A stretch of DNA of 64,000 nucleotides, from contig NC_092874.1 in NCBI RefSeq assembly GCF_028372415.1, positions 337,684,151 through 337,748,150 on the forward strand, written 5' to 3'. Source of the stretch: Notamacropus eugenii. Lineage: Eukaryota; Chordata; Mammalia; Diprotodontia; Macropodidae. Positions 44,242-56,530 of this stretch are shown here, in pieces; the stretch's first letter is position 1; each line of letters opens with the position of its first letter. The position numbers and the translations under genes were made by a program. The notes under the pieces were generated by a model that had not been told where the DNA came from, searched no databases, and saw nothing but the letters and a program-made list of their open reading frames with translations.

Positions 44242-44998
44242 TTTCCCAACCAGTTACTTGACTTTTGGGTCCTTTGTCAAGAGTGGGGTATACTCTGGGA
44301 GTCTGTGAGATCTCAATTCCTCCAAGGTGGCACAATCAAGCGTGTACTGGCCTGGATGCAGAGAGGGATTTTTGTGCCCAGAATCTTAGCAGATACCTCT
44401 CCACAGCCACTTGACCTCCAGTTCCCAAGTCAGCACTGGGGGCTGATTTTCAGATAAGCTGGATGGGCAGGGCCTCCATTCAGTGTGAGACAAAGACCAG
44501 CTCTCCCAGGGCCTCCACGCAGGGCTGAGGTAAGACTCAGCTCTTCCATGCCCCCAGGGGTTTTTATGCTCCAACAATGGAGCTTCTCTATGGGTTGCTG
44601 TGCAGGCTCTGTGGCCACTGTCTGCTTCTGGAGCTATGGAAAAGCCCTTCTCCCTTCCTGGACTGCTGATTAAACCCCGTCACTTACCTTTGGGGCATGT
44701 GGGCCCAGGGATCTGAGGCCCCGCTACTGCGACTGGAGATTCCGCCCCTGAGGTGTCCTCCTCCCAGAGTCTGGTCGTGCTGCACCACCGCTCAGCCAAG
44801 GCTGGGCTGGGCTCTGCACTTGGCTCTGTGTTCAGCTCAAGCAACGTTTCCATAGGCCTTTCAGGTCACTGTGGGCTGGAAATCTCTTCTACTCTGTTGT
44901 TCTCCACTTCTGCTGCTCCAAAATTTATTGAGAGTCCCTCTCTACAGGTATTTTATGGGCTGTGGGGAGGACCCTGCGTAAGTGTGTCTTTCTAGTCT

Positions 44999-45006
44999 GC
45001 CATCTT
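44999..45006 (-). promoter_or_regulatory. YY1-like site at the HAL1 5' end
   Basis: The complement reads AAGATGGC, close to the element's 5' end as in copy 2 and in L1. Confidence 0.55.
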
Positions 45007-45018
45007 GGCTCCGCCCCC

Positions 45019-47244
45019 AAGGGAGAAATTAATACTATAAAATACTATAAAAATAAACTGATCCCTGAACCTAGATGATTTAAACCCTTGAGGTGACAGT
45101 GAGCCAAGAGTGTGTTAGGGGCTCTGTGCTGCCACAGTTAACTGCTTCTCAGACTCTCCCTTCAGGAACCTTTCTCTTCAGAGAATGTATCTTCTTGCTT
45201 GAATCTGAAAGTCAGAAGACCAGGATCTCTCCTCTCCCAAGTTTTCATCAACTCATCAACTCTCAAAGGCACACACCATTGGGCAATCCATCTCCACCAA
45301 TGAGGAAAGTCATATGCAAGTGGACTTTGAGCCTCAAGTAACATGCACCATGTATACTTTGAATGTGATTCCACTTGAATTCTTTACTGATGCTTACAAT
45401 TGGGCCTCTTTCTCTTAAACTTGCTGCCAGGGCATTTATCCTTTGTTAAAATGTTACACTAAGACATCCTTCACTCACTTTGCCTTTTATCCTTTACATA
45501 CAGGAGCCTCGCATTGTGTATTTCTTATAGGTGGACAGCACTTCTGGATTCAACTTTTCTTCTGTTTACCAAATTTTTCACTCAGTTAGAAAGTAAGTTC
45601 CTTAGCATAGAGACTATCGTATTTAATATAAGAAGACAAGGTGTCTCTAGCACCTGGAATGGCACCAGAAGTAATCTGAAAAAAAAATTCTCTAACTACC
45701 ATAAAGCATTATGTAGTGAACTAAAGGACTATAGAGCATTGTTGATATTTTGTCAGGGTGACAGCAGACAGACAGATGGCTGGATGGGGTATGAAGGTGA
45801 AGCATGGACTGGGATCTGGGGCTAGGTAGTAGTATGGTCTAATTTGTACTGACCTTAGTCACCAACCAATTGGTGCTCCCCAGATGAGTAGATTAAGTTC
45901 CTCTGGGACAATGGATTATAGAGACCCAGGTCCATAGTAGAGACAATTGGTCCAGGTGAAAATTTAGATAGTTATTAGAAAACCTGTATTTGATATAAAC
46001 TCATTGAAGATCTAATGCCCTCAGGTCATTGTACTTGGATGTATGCTGGTATAGGACAGGCAATTTGGTGATGCTGAGAAAGCAGCAGACAATGTTTTGA
46101 AGTTCCTAATTACCTCCCAAGAGGAGAGAGGAGCTATCTTTGAGCTAAGGCTAGAGAAACTAAAAGTAAAAAAAAAGTTATGGTGGTGGTAAAGTGGGAT
46201 TATAGATGATGAACTTTCCATTTTTGTATCTACTGTTAAAAGAGTAGCGCAGGAACATAGCTCCATAAGCTGCCTAGAACTTTTCTGGTAGATCATAGTG
46301 GTACAGGCAAAGCATATGGACAGAGAGTAGGAAGATATAATGAAATGAGGCACTATGTGGTCTGAAGGGACAGAATCATGTGTGAGTTTTACTTATCAAA
46401 ACAAAGATTCACCAGGATCAGACAGACTTCATTAAAGGACTTGAGTCAAACATGATGGAAGCTGGGCTGTTGATCAGATCTAGCCCTTCCAGGGGTACAA
46501 GAAATTTTGAAACTAGAAGCCAAGGCTGTCAGCTTCAGAAACAAACCAACAAACAATAAGAAGAGAAAATCTACAATGAGCCAAATGGTAATTTGCTCTC
46601 ACTGTGTATGAGATGGGCACATTCACTCTGGGAGTTCTTGATAGGAGGATAGAGCCAAGGATGAGCTGAAGCCAGCTCATACCGATCCTCAAGACAGTTG
46701 CTGAAGTTTTAGAGTAAGAATTTATATCTCAGAAATCAACCAATGCTGTAAATTAGGACTTGATTTATTGTTTCGTAGATTGTCTAGACTCAAGGAAGTG
46801 ATGGAGAAAATGTTAATAATTGTGATCAAACTTCAATATGTGATGTGTACACATTTTTTTTCTGAAAAGCTGGTTGTTAAACATTTGCCAGTGTGCCCCT
46901 GGATATAGGAAGGTTTTTATAAAATCTTCAAGCCACCTGGTCAGCACTGGGAAATGAAAATGGAGCCAGGGCATAGAGACTGTTCCAGATTCCCAAGAAA
47001 TGATTCCATGTACCCTCCCATTTGTGTTTCTGACTGCAGACTTCACCAGCATGATTCAGTTGCCTTCTCACTCTGGAACTACCCTCTGCAAAGTTAGTGA
47101 AGAGGTGTTTTTATTTGAGTTTCTTCCAAAGCCTCTATTTTATGGATGGGATCAAGCCAACCATGCTTCATTTTCCTCTCATTTGTGATTCTGATTCTCT
47201 GTACTTCTACCATGCCCTCGCATGGGTAACTTCTTCCCAACTCC
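45019..47244. other. Unassigned sequence
   Basis: A weak L2-tail-like block lies at 45580-45660. Nothing else was recognised. Frames of 70-110 codons on both strands show no family resemblance. Confidence 0.35.
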
Positions 47245-47395
47245 CCCCATCCCTTTTCAGTTTCTTATTTATGTGTTGTCTTCTGCCATTAGATTATAAA
47301 CTTCTTGAGAGCAGCGAATGTCTTTCTTTTTGCTTATTTATACCAGTGTAATTCGTGATACTTATTAAATGCTTAATAAGTACTTGTTGTCAGCC
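47245..47395 (+). mobile_element. L2 LINE 3' end
   Basis: Blocks 'attagattataaacttcttg' (47289) and 'aaatgcttaataagtacttg' (47367) give a typical L2 3' end. Confidence 0.75.
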
Positions 47396-48224
47396 TGACA
47401 ACTTTTTGTGTGTCCTTTCCACTTGGGCTCATAGGTCTCCATAAAAGAGTTACGGCAAGGATGTGTCCTCCTGATACAGAAATACTAGACAAAAGATAAA
47501 GAATGGGGCATACATTTTTGGACATGGCCAATGTGAGAATTTGTTTTGCTTGGCTATATATATATATATATTTGTTATAAGGGCTTTGTTTTTCTTTCTT
47601 TTTTTAGTCTAGTGGAAGGTAGGAGGAAGGGAAAATAAATCCTTGTTAAGAGAAAAAAAGCGAAATACATGTAAAAAAATCAAAATATCTACTTAACCTG
47701 CTATATTGGACAGTAGATATCAAGTGATAATTATATTCCTATCATTTTATAGAAAATATCGATGGCACCTTTGTTGCACATGCTAGATCTAGCGTATCAA
47801 TGAGAAAATTCTTTACTGAGTAATCTCCAATATGTTTAGAATTTCTAAGGCATATGTTGTGAATGGATGGATACCAACTACCCTGATTTGTCCAGAATCA
47901 CAACATATGGGTTTGGAAACTGGTTGATTGAGATTAACTCCACTCTATTCAAAGTGCTACTGTAATATTATAGATGGCGAGCTGAAGGTCAGTACCTTAT
48001 CATCATGACAATTCTTGAAAACTGTACAAAAATTTTCAGGAGGATTGAGGATAGTTGGAAATACCAGCATAGGAATGAATCCAGAGAAGTTTGACTTTGG
48101 AGACTTACTGGTACCAAAGGGGCATATTGTCTAAGGAAGAAACTCAGGATGAAGGGAAGTAGAATGTGTTAAAGGAAGCTACCAAGAGTTCTTTATCTGA
48201 TGTCTGTTACCATAAAAATGAGAT
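47396..48224. other. Unassigned sequence
   Basis: A short (ta)n run lies at about 47556-47571. Nothing else was recognised. Confidence 0.4.
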
Positions 48225-48757
48225 TCAGGATGACTGAGTAGCAAGAAAAAGCACAGTGGAGCTCCTCCATTATATTTCCTCCACAAAGATCTGGAGAAGT
48301 AGTTGAAGTCACAAGTTACAGCTGCATATTGAGCAAAGAACAAGTTCAGAAGCGAATAGCTGGGTGCTTCTGATCCCTAGAGCAGGGCAGGGACTCAGTT
48401 CTAGCAAGAATAAATCCTGTAGTTCAATCATTAGGGCAGGAAGTAAAGACCAAAAGGGATCCTGCAACCCCGTCACTAATTGGCTTAGTCCATTTACTAG
48501 TGTTGATTATATTACTTTTGATTCTTTATTTCCTTGGCAAAGAGAAGTGGGGGTGGGTGTGAGGGGAAGGAAAATATGTGATGGGAATAAGAAAGGGGCT
48601 ATCAATTTAGCAAACATAGCCTTAAATGAACTCACTCATAAAATGAACATAGTTGAATGGATAAGAAAATTGAATGCAACAATATATTGTGTAAACACAA
48701 CAATAGAGTGTTGCAATACAACAAATGTGTGTATGGATATATGGATAAATGTAAACA

Positions 48758-48835
48758 CATATATATATACACACACACATATACACATATATGTATATAC
48801 ATATACACACATACATGTGTGTATATGTATATGTG
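48758..48835. repeat. (CA/TA)n microsatellite
   Basis: Alternating ta and ca units, the source of tyrosine/histidine/threonine-rich false frames on both strands. Confidence 0.9.
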
Positions 48836-49439
48836 CATAGCATTGAAATTATTAAAAGAAAAGCCCATTAAAATATATGCCTACTATTCCATTTCTACAA
48901 AATATTTATGAGAGTAATTTAAATGAAATCAAAGTCATCCCTCATGAAGATATGAAAAGAGAATAAGATGTTTTTTCCAAATAATATTTAATACATCTTG
49001 AGGGTCAAGGTTATTTTTTGTGACTGCAAAACTTGATTGAACAAAACACAACATTTAAGACTTCCCTTTGAGGTATGCATTATGATTTATATATAAAAAT
49101 TATATAAGCTTCTACAAAAAAAGCAGATATGAATTGGTTCGACCATTTTCTGTTTGTTAACATCAATCAAAGGAATAAAAAATGTAGACATATGATTCCC
49201 AAAGAGTGTACTACTCTCAAGGAGGATATCCTGAAGAGGGTCTCAATGGAAAAGAAGTTCGCTCTAGAATAGCTGATGAATTCTTCCAGCTATTTGTGGA
49301 CTCCACTGGGTTGTTTGTGAAGTCCTGGAGTATTATAAATCTTCCTAAATGAGATGGATAATCACTCAAAATAATGACATATTCTGAAAACTGAAAAGGG
49401 TGAATGCACCATCAATGTGGATGAAGTGTTATTAGGAAT

Positions 49440-50782
49440 TATTTTGCCCATTTATATGATAGTAAAACTAACAATTTAAGTGACATGAATGAATATTTAC
49501 AAAAATGTAAACTGCCCAGATTAATAGAAGAGGAAGTTGAATACTTAAAAAACCCTATCTAAGAAAAAGAAATTGAATAAACCATAAATGAGTTCTCTAA
49601 GAAAAAATTCCTAGGACCAGATGGATTTAAAAGTATATTCAACTAAATATTTAAGGAATAATTAATCCAAATACTATATAAGCTATTTGAAAAACTGATA
49701 AAGAAGTTCTACCAAACTACTTTTATCACAGTGAATATGATTTAGATGCCCAAACCAGGGAGACCAAAAACAAAGACCAATTTTCCTAAGGCATATTGAT
49801 GCAAAAATTTTAAGTAAAATATAAGCAATAGAATTACAGTGATATATCACAAAGATCATAGACAATAACTAAGTGGCATTTTTTCTAGGAATACAAAGGA
49901 GGCTCAATATTAGGAAAACTGTCAGCATAATTGACCATATAAATTTTAAAAAATCATATGAGTATCCCAAAAGATGAGGAAAAAGCTTTTGGCAAAATAC
50001 AACATACAACCCTATTAAAAACTAGATGGTATTGGCATCAAGGGAACCTAAAATCATAAACAAGCATAATCTGCAATAGTGGTATGGTAGAAAACAGTAA
50101 GATCAGGGTGAAGCAAGGATATTTTATCATCACTATTATTTAATATTGCATTAGAAATGCTGTCTATAGTAGCAAGAGAGCAAAAGGAAATCAAGGTACT
50201 ACAAATAGGGAATGATAAAAAAAAGTCTCTCTCTTTGCAGATGACATGATGGCATGCTTGGAGAATCCCAGAAAATCAACTAAAAATCAGTTGAAATCAT
50301 TAACAACTTTATCAGAGTTGCAGGATATAAAGTAAAGCTACATGAATCATTAATATTTCTATAAACTACCAAGAGAACCCATAAGCAAGATACCATTTAA
50401 AATAAATGCAGATATAAAATATTTGGGAGTCTATTTGCCAAGACAAACTCAGGGACTATACAAACACAACTACAAACCACTTTTCACACAAATGAGGACT
50501 GATCCAAGCAATTGGACAAATATCAATCACTCATGTGTAGGCCAAGCCAATATAACCAAAATGACAATTCTACCTAAGTTAATTTACTTACATCAGTACA
50601 ATAATAATTAAACTACCAAAGAACTATTTCATCAAGCTGAAAAAACATTAGTAGCAAGATTCATCTGGAAAAACAAAAGTACAAAAATATCAAGGAAATC
50701 AATGAAAAAATATAAAGAAAGGAAGCCTAACAGTATCAGATTTCAAACTATACTACAAAGCAGTAATCAACAAAACAGTCTT
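49440..50782 (+). pseudogene. L1 ORF2 reverse transcriptase, decayed
   Basis: Plus-strand translation in shifting frames shows the L1 RT order. 'KKFLGPDGFKS' is at about 49600. The two-aspartate region 'tctctctttgcagatgacat' (50228-50247) encodes SLFADDM with one upstream frameshift. 'NITKMTILPKLIYLHQYNNN' is at 50423-50611, and a stretch resembling 'KELFHQAEKT.VARFIWKNKS' follows. There are many stops and frameshifts. It is a typical 5'-eroded L1 fragment. Confidence 0.75.
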
Positions 50783-50951
50783 GGTCATTTTCAGTTGTGT
50801 CTAATTTTTTACAACCCTATTTGGGATTTTCTTGGATAAGATACTGAAGTGCTTTTGCCATTTCCTTCTCCAGCTCATTTTACAGATGAGGAAAATGAAG
50901 TAAAAAAGGGTTAAGTGATTTTCCCAGGATCACAAAACTAGCAAGTGTCTG
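50783..50951 (-). mobile_element. tRNA-derived SINE with RTE-like tail, truncated, inside L1
   Basis: The complement of the RTE tail comes first (cattttcagttgtgtctaat), then 'tttgggattttcttggataa', 'ccagctcattttacagatga' and 'gttaagtgattttcccagga', ending near 'gcaagtgtctgagcaatag'. The tRNA-like head is missing. L1 sequence resumes directly after. Confidence 0.8.
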
Positions 50952-51352
50952 AGCAATAGTATAGCATGATCTAAGATTTTGGAATAAGAACTCAACATTT
51001 GATAAAAACTGCTTCGAAAAATGGAAAGCACTTTGGCAGAAACTAGGCATATACTGACATCTCACATTATATACCAACATAAGGTCACAATAGGTAAATG
51101 TTATAGACAGAAAAGGTGATGTAAGTAAATTAGAGGAGCATGGAAAATTTTACTTGTCAGATCTATAAGTAAGGGAAAGTTTACTCCCAAACAAAATATA
51201 GAATCATGGGAAGTAAAATCAATAATTTTGATTACTTAAAATAAAAAAATGTTTTGTTTTCAAAAACAAAACTAATGTAGCCAAAAGTAGAAGGAAAGCA
51301 GGAAACCAGGAAAAAAAATACAGTAAACTTCTTTATAAAAATCTCATTCCTC
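50952..51352 (+). pseudogene. L1 ORF2 C-terminal part, decayed
   Basis: This continues the L1 ORF2 interrupted by the SINE, in broken frames. 'tggaaagcactttggcagaa' (51021) and 'aatcaataattttgattact' (51219) are in the positions expected for L1. Confidence 0.6.
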
Positions 51353-51663
51353 AAAGGTGTAAGGATATGAATATTCTGGGGTAGTTCGGGAATTGCAAAG
51401 TATAACAGACTCTCCGTATAGAAGGCAGAAGAAAAACATTTATTCAGACACCAGAAAGCCAAATCCATCATAGTAACAGAGAAGTCAATACACATTATCA
51501 CTGCAGGAGACAAAGCAATTCCCAAGCCTGCCTCACCCTGCCCCTGCGGGGGACCTTCCCACAAACAAACACAAGACTCTGTGCCTGTCCTCTGTCCTCT
51601 GCCCCTAACTGCTCTCACCAACTTCCTCCCAGTTCTGCTCCACTCTTCCTACTTTACCCTTTC
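51353..51663 (-). mobile_element. LTR fragment, family B, inside L1
   Basis: It matches the 3' half of the family B LTR: 'ggcagaagaaaaacatttat' with the AATAAA signal as the complement of 51439-51444, then 'tcagacaccagaaagccaaa'. It stops at about 51663 and is followed directly by 26 or more a residues. Confidence 0.7.
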
Positions 51664-51665
51664 AC

Positions 51666-51693
51666 CAAAAAAAAAAAAAAAAAAAAAAAAAAT
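51666..51693. repeat. Poly(A) run
   Basis: About 28 a residues (one t near the end) between the truncated LTR and L1 sequence. Confidence 0.9.
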
Positions 51694-51699
51694 AAGGAC

Positions 51700-52480
51700 A
51701 CTAGTGTGCTCTTTGTGGAGTTGTGAACTGGTCCAACCATTCTGGAGAAAAATTTAGAACTATGCCCAAAGTGATATATGACTTTAAATACACTTTGATA
51801 CAGCAGTCTCACTACTAGTTCTATATCCCAAAGAGATCAAAGAAAATTGAAAAGTACCTGTCAGTACAAAAATATTTATTTAGTTCTTTTTGTAGTGACA
51901 GAGAATTGGAAATTGAGGAGATACCTACGTATTAGAGAATGGCCGGACAAATCATGGTTATAATTGTGATGGAATACTATTGTACTGTAGGAAATAATGA
52001 GGAAGATGATTTCAGAATAACCTGGGAAAGCATATATGAAGTGATGCAAATTGAAGTGAGCCAAGCCAAGAAAATATTATACAAAGCAACAGCAGTATTG
52101 TAATATTGATACACTGTGAAAGACTTAGCTACTCTGATAAGGACACATCCAAATTCCAATTCCAAAGGCCCCATGATGAAAAATTCTATCTACCTCCAGA
52201 AAAAGAACTGATGAACTCTGAGTTCAGATTGAAGCATATTTTTCTCACTTACTTTATTTCTTTTGCATATGTGTGTGCTTGCAACTTGGATTACATGGAC
52301 ATATGTTTTGTATGACTTCACACATATAATTGATATCATATTGCCTTCTCATTGAGAGGATGAAGGGCAGGAGGGATGGAGAGAATTTAGAACCCCCAAA
52401 TTTTTTTAAGAATGTTAATTTCAAAAAAGTGTAATAAGAGAAATATTTAATGAAATAAATAAAATATAATTTTAAAATAT
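51700..52480 (+). mobile_element. L1 LINE 3' end
   Basis: 'tggagttgtgaactggtcca' (51717), 'gaatggccggacaaatcatg' (51937), 'gaagtgatgcaaattgaagt' (52038) and an A/T-rich end give the last part of ORF2 and the 3' UTR of L1. About 250 bases expected before 51700 are missing. Confidence 0.75.
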
Positions 52481-55019
52481 TTACATTCACACTTGAAAAA
52501 CCAAAGGGATTAAAAATCACTATCATCCAGATTAGAATTTTCATGAAATCATCACACTATTTCCACCTGATCTACCAGACATATTGTATATGTCATATAC
52601 TGCTCTCCTGTTAGAATAGTCTCTGCCAGACACTGGTCCCTTGTTTGTGTAATTTCTGTTAGACATTGCCAAACCTAGATCCACTGGACAAGTCAATTTC
52701 AAATTTCTCTATTTTCAATTTCTGCCTGAAGCTAAAGTCTCTAAATATAGAATTGCTATACCTTACTTGGAGTATGACTAGGCCCTGCCATGTTCAAATG
52801 ATTCAAAGCACTGAGGAATTTTTACAGTTCTTTTAGAACAGAAGTAGTCCTTACCACAGACACGGAGATCACAAAAAACCCTCCCTTTGAAGTCTAAAGG
52901 ATGGAGAGGGAAACAACCTCAACTTTTTTCTTTTAAGGAAAGTTCTATATATTCCCTTATTGACTAGAATTATTTTCATCTCCAGGAGAAGTATCTTTAT
53001 GTTATTAGGACACAAAGAAGGGTTCTTTCAGTTTGCTTCTTACCTAGATTTAATCTTTAGATTTATCACGTGGTCATGCCATAGGTATTGTGAATTTAAT
53101 ATCTGAAGCTAGACTATATTTTGTCATCATCTATATAAGACACAGATCTGAGGAGGGTGGTTTCTCCTATTTTGTTATTTCTAAAGCTCCTTCCACTCTT
53201 TCATGTAGACTGAGTATTCAAGGGGAAAGATATAGAGACAAAACTAGACTATTATCTTTCTTAGCAGTCCAAATACAATCCCAGCCTTTTAAAACCTGCA
53301 CAGGCTTTGAGGCCACCCTTGTGTTAGAAAGGCTAAATGGTTTGGCAAACATGGAAATATCTGAAGATTTAATGTTTCAGGTCACTCAAAGGTCACTCAA
53401 ATTGACAACCAATTTTCCTAAGTTCATTACTTAAATAATGAATCTTTTTCCCTCAGTTTTCATTTTTAAAATGTGTCTTAGGTCAAGTGCAAACTGGTCA
53501 CAAATGCAAGTTCCTGATCTGGAAAGACTGAATCAATGAGGCAAGCATTAAAAATTATAATGATAATAATCATCCTTTCACTACATATAAACAAACTCTA
53601 AGAAAAATTATATAAAGAAACATTCAATGAGGGTATTCAGGTATAGATCTTCAGGCTCCTGCTCACTAGAATACAAGCAGGTTAATAACCACAGAAGCCT
53701 GAACTGGAATAAACAGTTTATCAAATCCAAACAACTACTCTTCCTTCTCCATAACAATTTATTTAAGTTTCTCCCCAAAAGGACCTTAGTGAATTTAGCC
53801 TATCCCTATTCTCAGTACTCATGACTAAAGACTATGCATGTGCTTTAAATTACTAACACTTTGCAATCTAATCAGCCCCTCAGGGCTCAAGGCCCTGGCA
53901 AAACAAATAACACCTAAAACATACCACTCTTTAATCTTGGCCCTGTCTTGGCCACCTGAGGACTGAGACCATATTTTATGCCCAAGGAATGGCTCAGGTC
54001 TCTGTTCTAAATTAAGCAAAGAAAACACCTCAGGGTAAGAGTACATTAGGCATAGTCCCCATAAAGGGAAAAAAAGCAATCATTGCCAAAACCACAGCTC
54101 CCCCCCCATCCTCCGCAGACAAATTGGGGTGTCACTGAATCATAAACCATTCAAAACCTCATAGTAGAGACAGAGACCAGTTGAAGATGGCATCAGTTAC
54201 ACAGCAACCAGAAATAGAAAACCATCTACCAGGACCTGAAAGACTCACAGGACACCCCTTTCCCAAAACATTTATAAGCATAACATCTGGAATTAGAATT
54301 TTTTATATTCCCATTGCTTATATCTGAAGCTAAAATGCTTTCTCCCCCATCTCCTTGCTGTGTTATCTGTTCTTAATTCTCTTATCTCTTGGCTACCACC
54401 TCTCTGTCATGGGAACAACCACCCCTAGGGGAATAAAACCATGAAGATATAGAATACAATAATTTCAAATTTTTCTGGAGGTACTATTACCCACCTACCC
54501 AATATACTTTATCCAGATATTCATATCCATATCTAGAAGGATTAAATAAGCAGCATATTTCCTTATCTCCTTGTTGACCTATTACTCTCATTCTCTTCCA
54601 TGTGATCAGGGTGTCCTCATTTTCCTTCTTTCTACTTTCAGGTTTTCCTTGTCTTACAGAGAGTTGATCTCCCTAAACCATACAGGTGAAAAGGTAAATG
54701 TGAGATTGAGGGGAATATCCTTTGGAACATCCTTTATGATGATACAGTCAAGCAAAGAAAAAAATTGGAGAGGTAGCTACAAAGAAGGAGTTTGTTCTCA
54801 GCACTATTTCACTTAGCCCAGGAAATATCTGTTCCAGTCCATGGAATTATCACTTAATGAGTGATAATATGAGCACCAGAATATGCACAAAATTCAATTA
54901 CATTAGCAAAGTTTCCTTGTTGATTATATCTCCATAAGGGGGCTCTTAATGGTCCAGATTGTGAGTCTCCCAGTTCCTACCTGTGCAGTGAAAGAAGTCC
55001 ATAAAAAGAATTCTGAGAG
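52481..55019. other. Unassigned sequence
   Basis: No family recognised in 2.5 kb. A C run lies at 54099-54107. The frames of up to 114 codons (53090-53434, plus) have no family resemblance. A 'tctgaagcta' 10-mer recurs near 52730, 53103 and 54322, which may hint at an old unclassified repeat. Confidence 0.35.
53379..53395 (+). promoter_or_regulatory. DR5-type nuclear receptor motif
   Basis: AGGTCA at 53379-53384 and again at 53390-53395 are separated by exactly five bases (ctcaa). This is the textbook form of a retinoic acid response element. It is also an 11-base tandem duplication, so it could be chance. Confidence 0.35.
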
Positions 55020-55035
55020 TATATATATATATACA

Positions 55036-55067
<32 letters not shown>

Positions 55068-55090
55068 AATATATATACATATATATAGAA
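55020..55090. repeat. (TA)(CA)n microsatellite
   Basis: Runs of ta, then about 15 ac repeats, then ta again. Confidence 0.9.
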
Positions 55091-55189
55091 ATGAAGCTGA
55101 TTATATGTGTTAATCTTTAATCCTTACCTTGATATTTGCTAAATCCATCTATTATCTCTGACTGTCTGTCTCTGTCTCTCTCCTTTGAT

Positions 55190-56530
55190 TATTCTGTGTG
55201 TTTTTGCTGGTTGTTCCATTTTCTAAGTACAAGATCATGCCATCTAGACAGTTATTTTAACTTCACTACTAGTGCTTACTCCTTTAACTTGTTGTAAATA
55301 TTTTTTTATACCATAGAAAATAGAAATGTGAGAGTTAACATTCCTGGTTGGCATCTGTTTTCAATGGGAATGCCTCTTTTTTTCAAGATAATGCTGTCAA
55401 GTAGTTCCAAAATTGGTGTTCTTCACCATATTAAGGAAAGATACTTTTATTCCTATACTTTTAGTGTTTTAACGTAAAGGAATGCCACATTTATTTGAAA
55501 TCTTTTCTGCATTTAATGATATAATTGTGAGTTTTACTTTTTGTCTCTAGTTCATATGATATATCAATGTAGGTATTTTCCTAGAAATTGAAATATGCTT
55601 GCATTCAGTTGTAAATACAAGCTACTAAAAATGGATATTTTGATGTACTATTATTGCATTCTATGTATTGGTATTTAAATATTATGAAAATTTATTTGCA
55701 TTAATGATATTGACCTGTAATTTTCTTTCTTGGGTATATGTTATCATTATCTGATTTATGGATCAAAATCTTTTTGCCTTAGAAGGAAATAGATATTTAC
55801 CATCTTTCAGCATGTTTAGAATCCTTCTGCACAGTTTCAGAGTTGTTTTATGTTTTGATAGACTTTACTTGCAGCATCTATCTAATTTTTACCTTTTTGC
55901 AGGGCATTTCTTCAATGACCTCCCTGATTTCTCCCACTGAGAATAATATAATTAAATTATAAATTAAATAATATAATTATAAATTATATTAAATTATGAA
56001 TAATTAAATTAATGAATTGATTAATCATTAATTAATTAATGGATTAAATTATAAATTAAATAATAGAATTAAATTGTCCACTTATTATTATGTTTTTGGC
56101 ATATCATGCATGTTAATTTTATGTAACGTGAACAAAAAGAAAATAGATACCTATTTCTTTCAAAGCATTAAGTTTGTTAAAATATCACCATGTGTCTCTG
56201 TTAATTTTCTTTATATCCTTGCTGTGATCACTTGCTGTGATATCCCCTTATTTCTAATTTTGCTAATTGTTGTTTTCTTCCTTTGAAAATTAGATTTGCT
56301 AATTATTGATTTTGTTGATCTTTCCAAAAAAAAAAGCTCTTGTCATTTTAATGTAATTGTTTTCTTACTTTCAATCTTATTAATCTCTGCTCTTACTTTA
56401 ATTATATCTTTTCTCCTTCTTTTTCACTAGTATAGAGGTTAAAGTGTATTCTTTAATTTTTAAAGGTATAGGAATTGAAATTTTTCTTGCTTCATTTTAT
56501 TGATTATACTTTAGCACAATACATTTGCTT
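55190..56530 (-). mobile_element. L1 LINE, ORF2 RT and upstream part, decayed
   Basis: Minus-strand L1 ORF2. Plus-strand landmarks are 'aggaatgccacatttatttg' (55478), 'tgacctgtaattttctttct' (55711), 'atcccccttatt'-type sequence (56240) and 'ttgttgatctttccaaaaaa' (56310). All are in L1 order. It is interrupted at 55935-56075 by an almost pure AT stretch. Confidence 0.65.
55935..56075. repeat. AT-only low-complexity stretch
   Basis: About 140 bases made of aatta, ttaaat and ataatt words with almost no G or C, inside the L1 fragment. Confidence 0.85.

Larger units (their letters stand above)
42165..45018 (-). mobile_element. HAL1-like retroposon copy 3, full length
   Basis: Minus-strand element of about 2.85 kb. 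The 5' end at 45018 carries the complement of 'gccatcttggctccgccccc'. The 5' UTR occupies 45018-44242, ORF1 44241-43141, and the 3' UTR runs to the A-rich end at 42165-42180 with a (CA)n tract at 42980-43005. Flanks 'aaagagagaattt' (about 42151) and 'aagggagaaattaa' (about 45018) may be a decayed target duplication. There is no ORF2. Confidence 0.85.
48225..52480 (+). mobile_element. Decayed L1 LINE with a nested SINE and an LTR fragment
   Basis: The 3' part is certain: ORF2 RT and C-terminal sequence at 49440-51350, a 3' part at 51700-52480 and an A/T-rich end. The 5' part is less sure. 'gatgactgagtagcaagaaa' at about 48230 resembles an L1 5' start, and 48640-48720 resembles the endonuclease region (gttgaatggataagaaaatt). 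The stretch 48850-49440 was not matched. Inside lie a SINE (50783-50951) and an LTR fragment with a poly(A) run (51353-51693). Confidence 0.65.

Noticed and set aside
48364..48840. A 158-codon plus-strand frame
   Set aside because: Its end is microsatellite-coded and its start lies in a likely L1 5' region. No domain is recognisable.
49182..49350. About 53 stop-free plus-strand codons that look protein-like
   Set aside because: The length is compatible with chance, there is no start context or family resemblance, and the region lies within decayed L1.
53090..53434. A 114-codon plus-strand frame
   Set aside because: No family resemblance, no exon-like boundaries and no supporting context. 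It stays unassigned.
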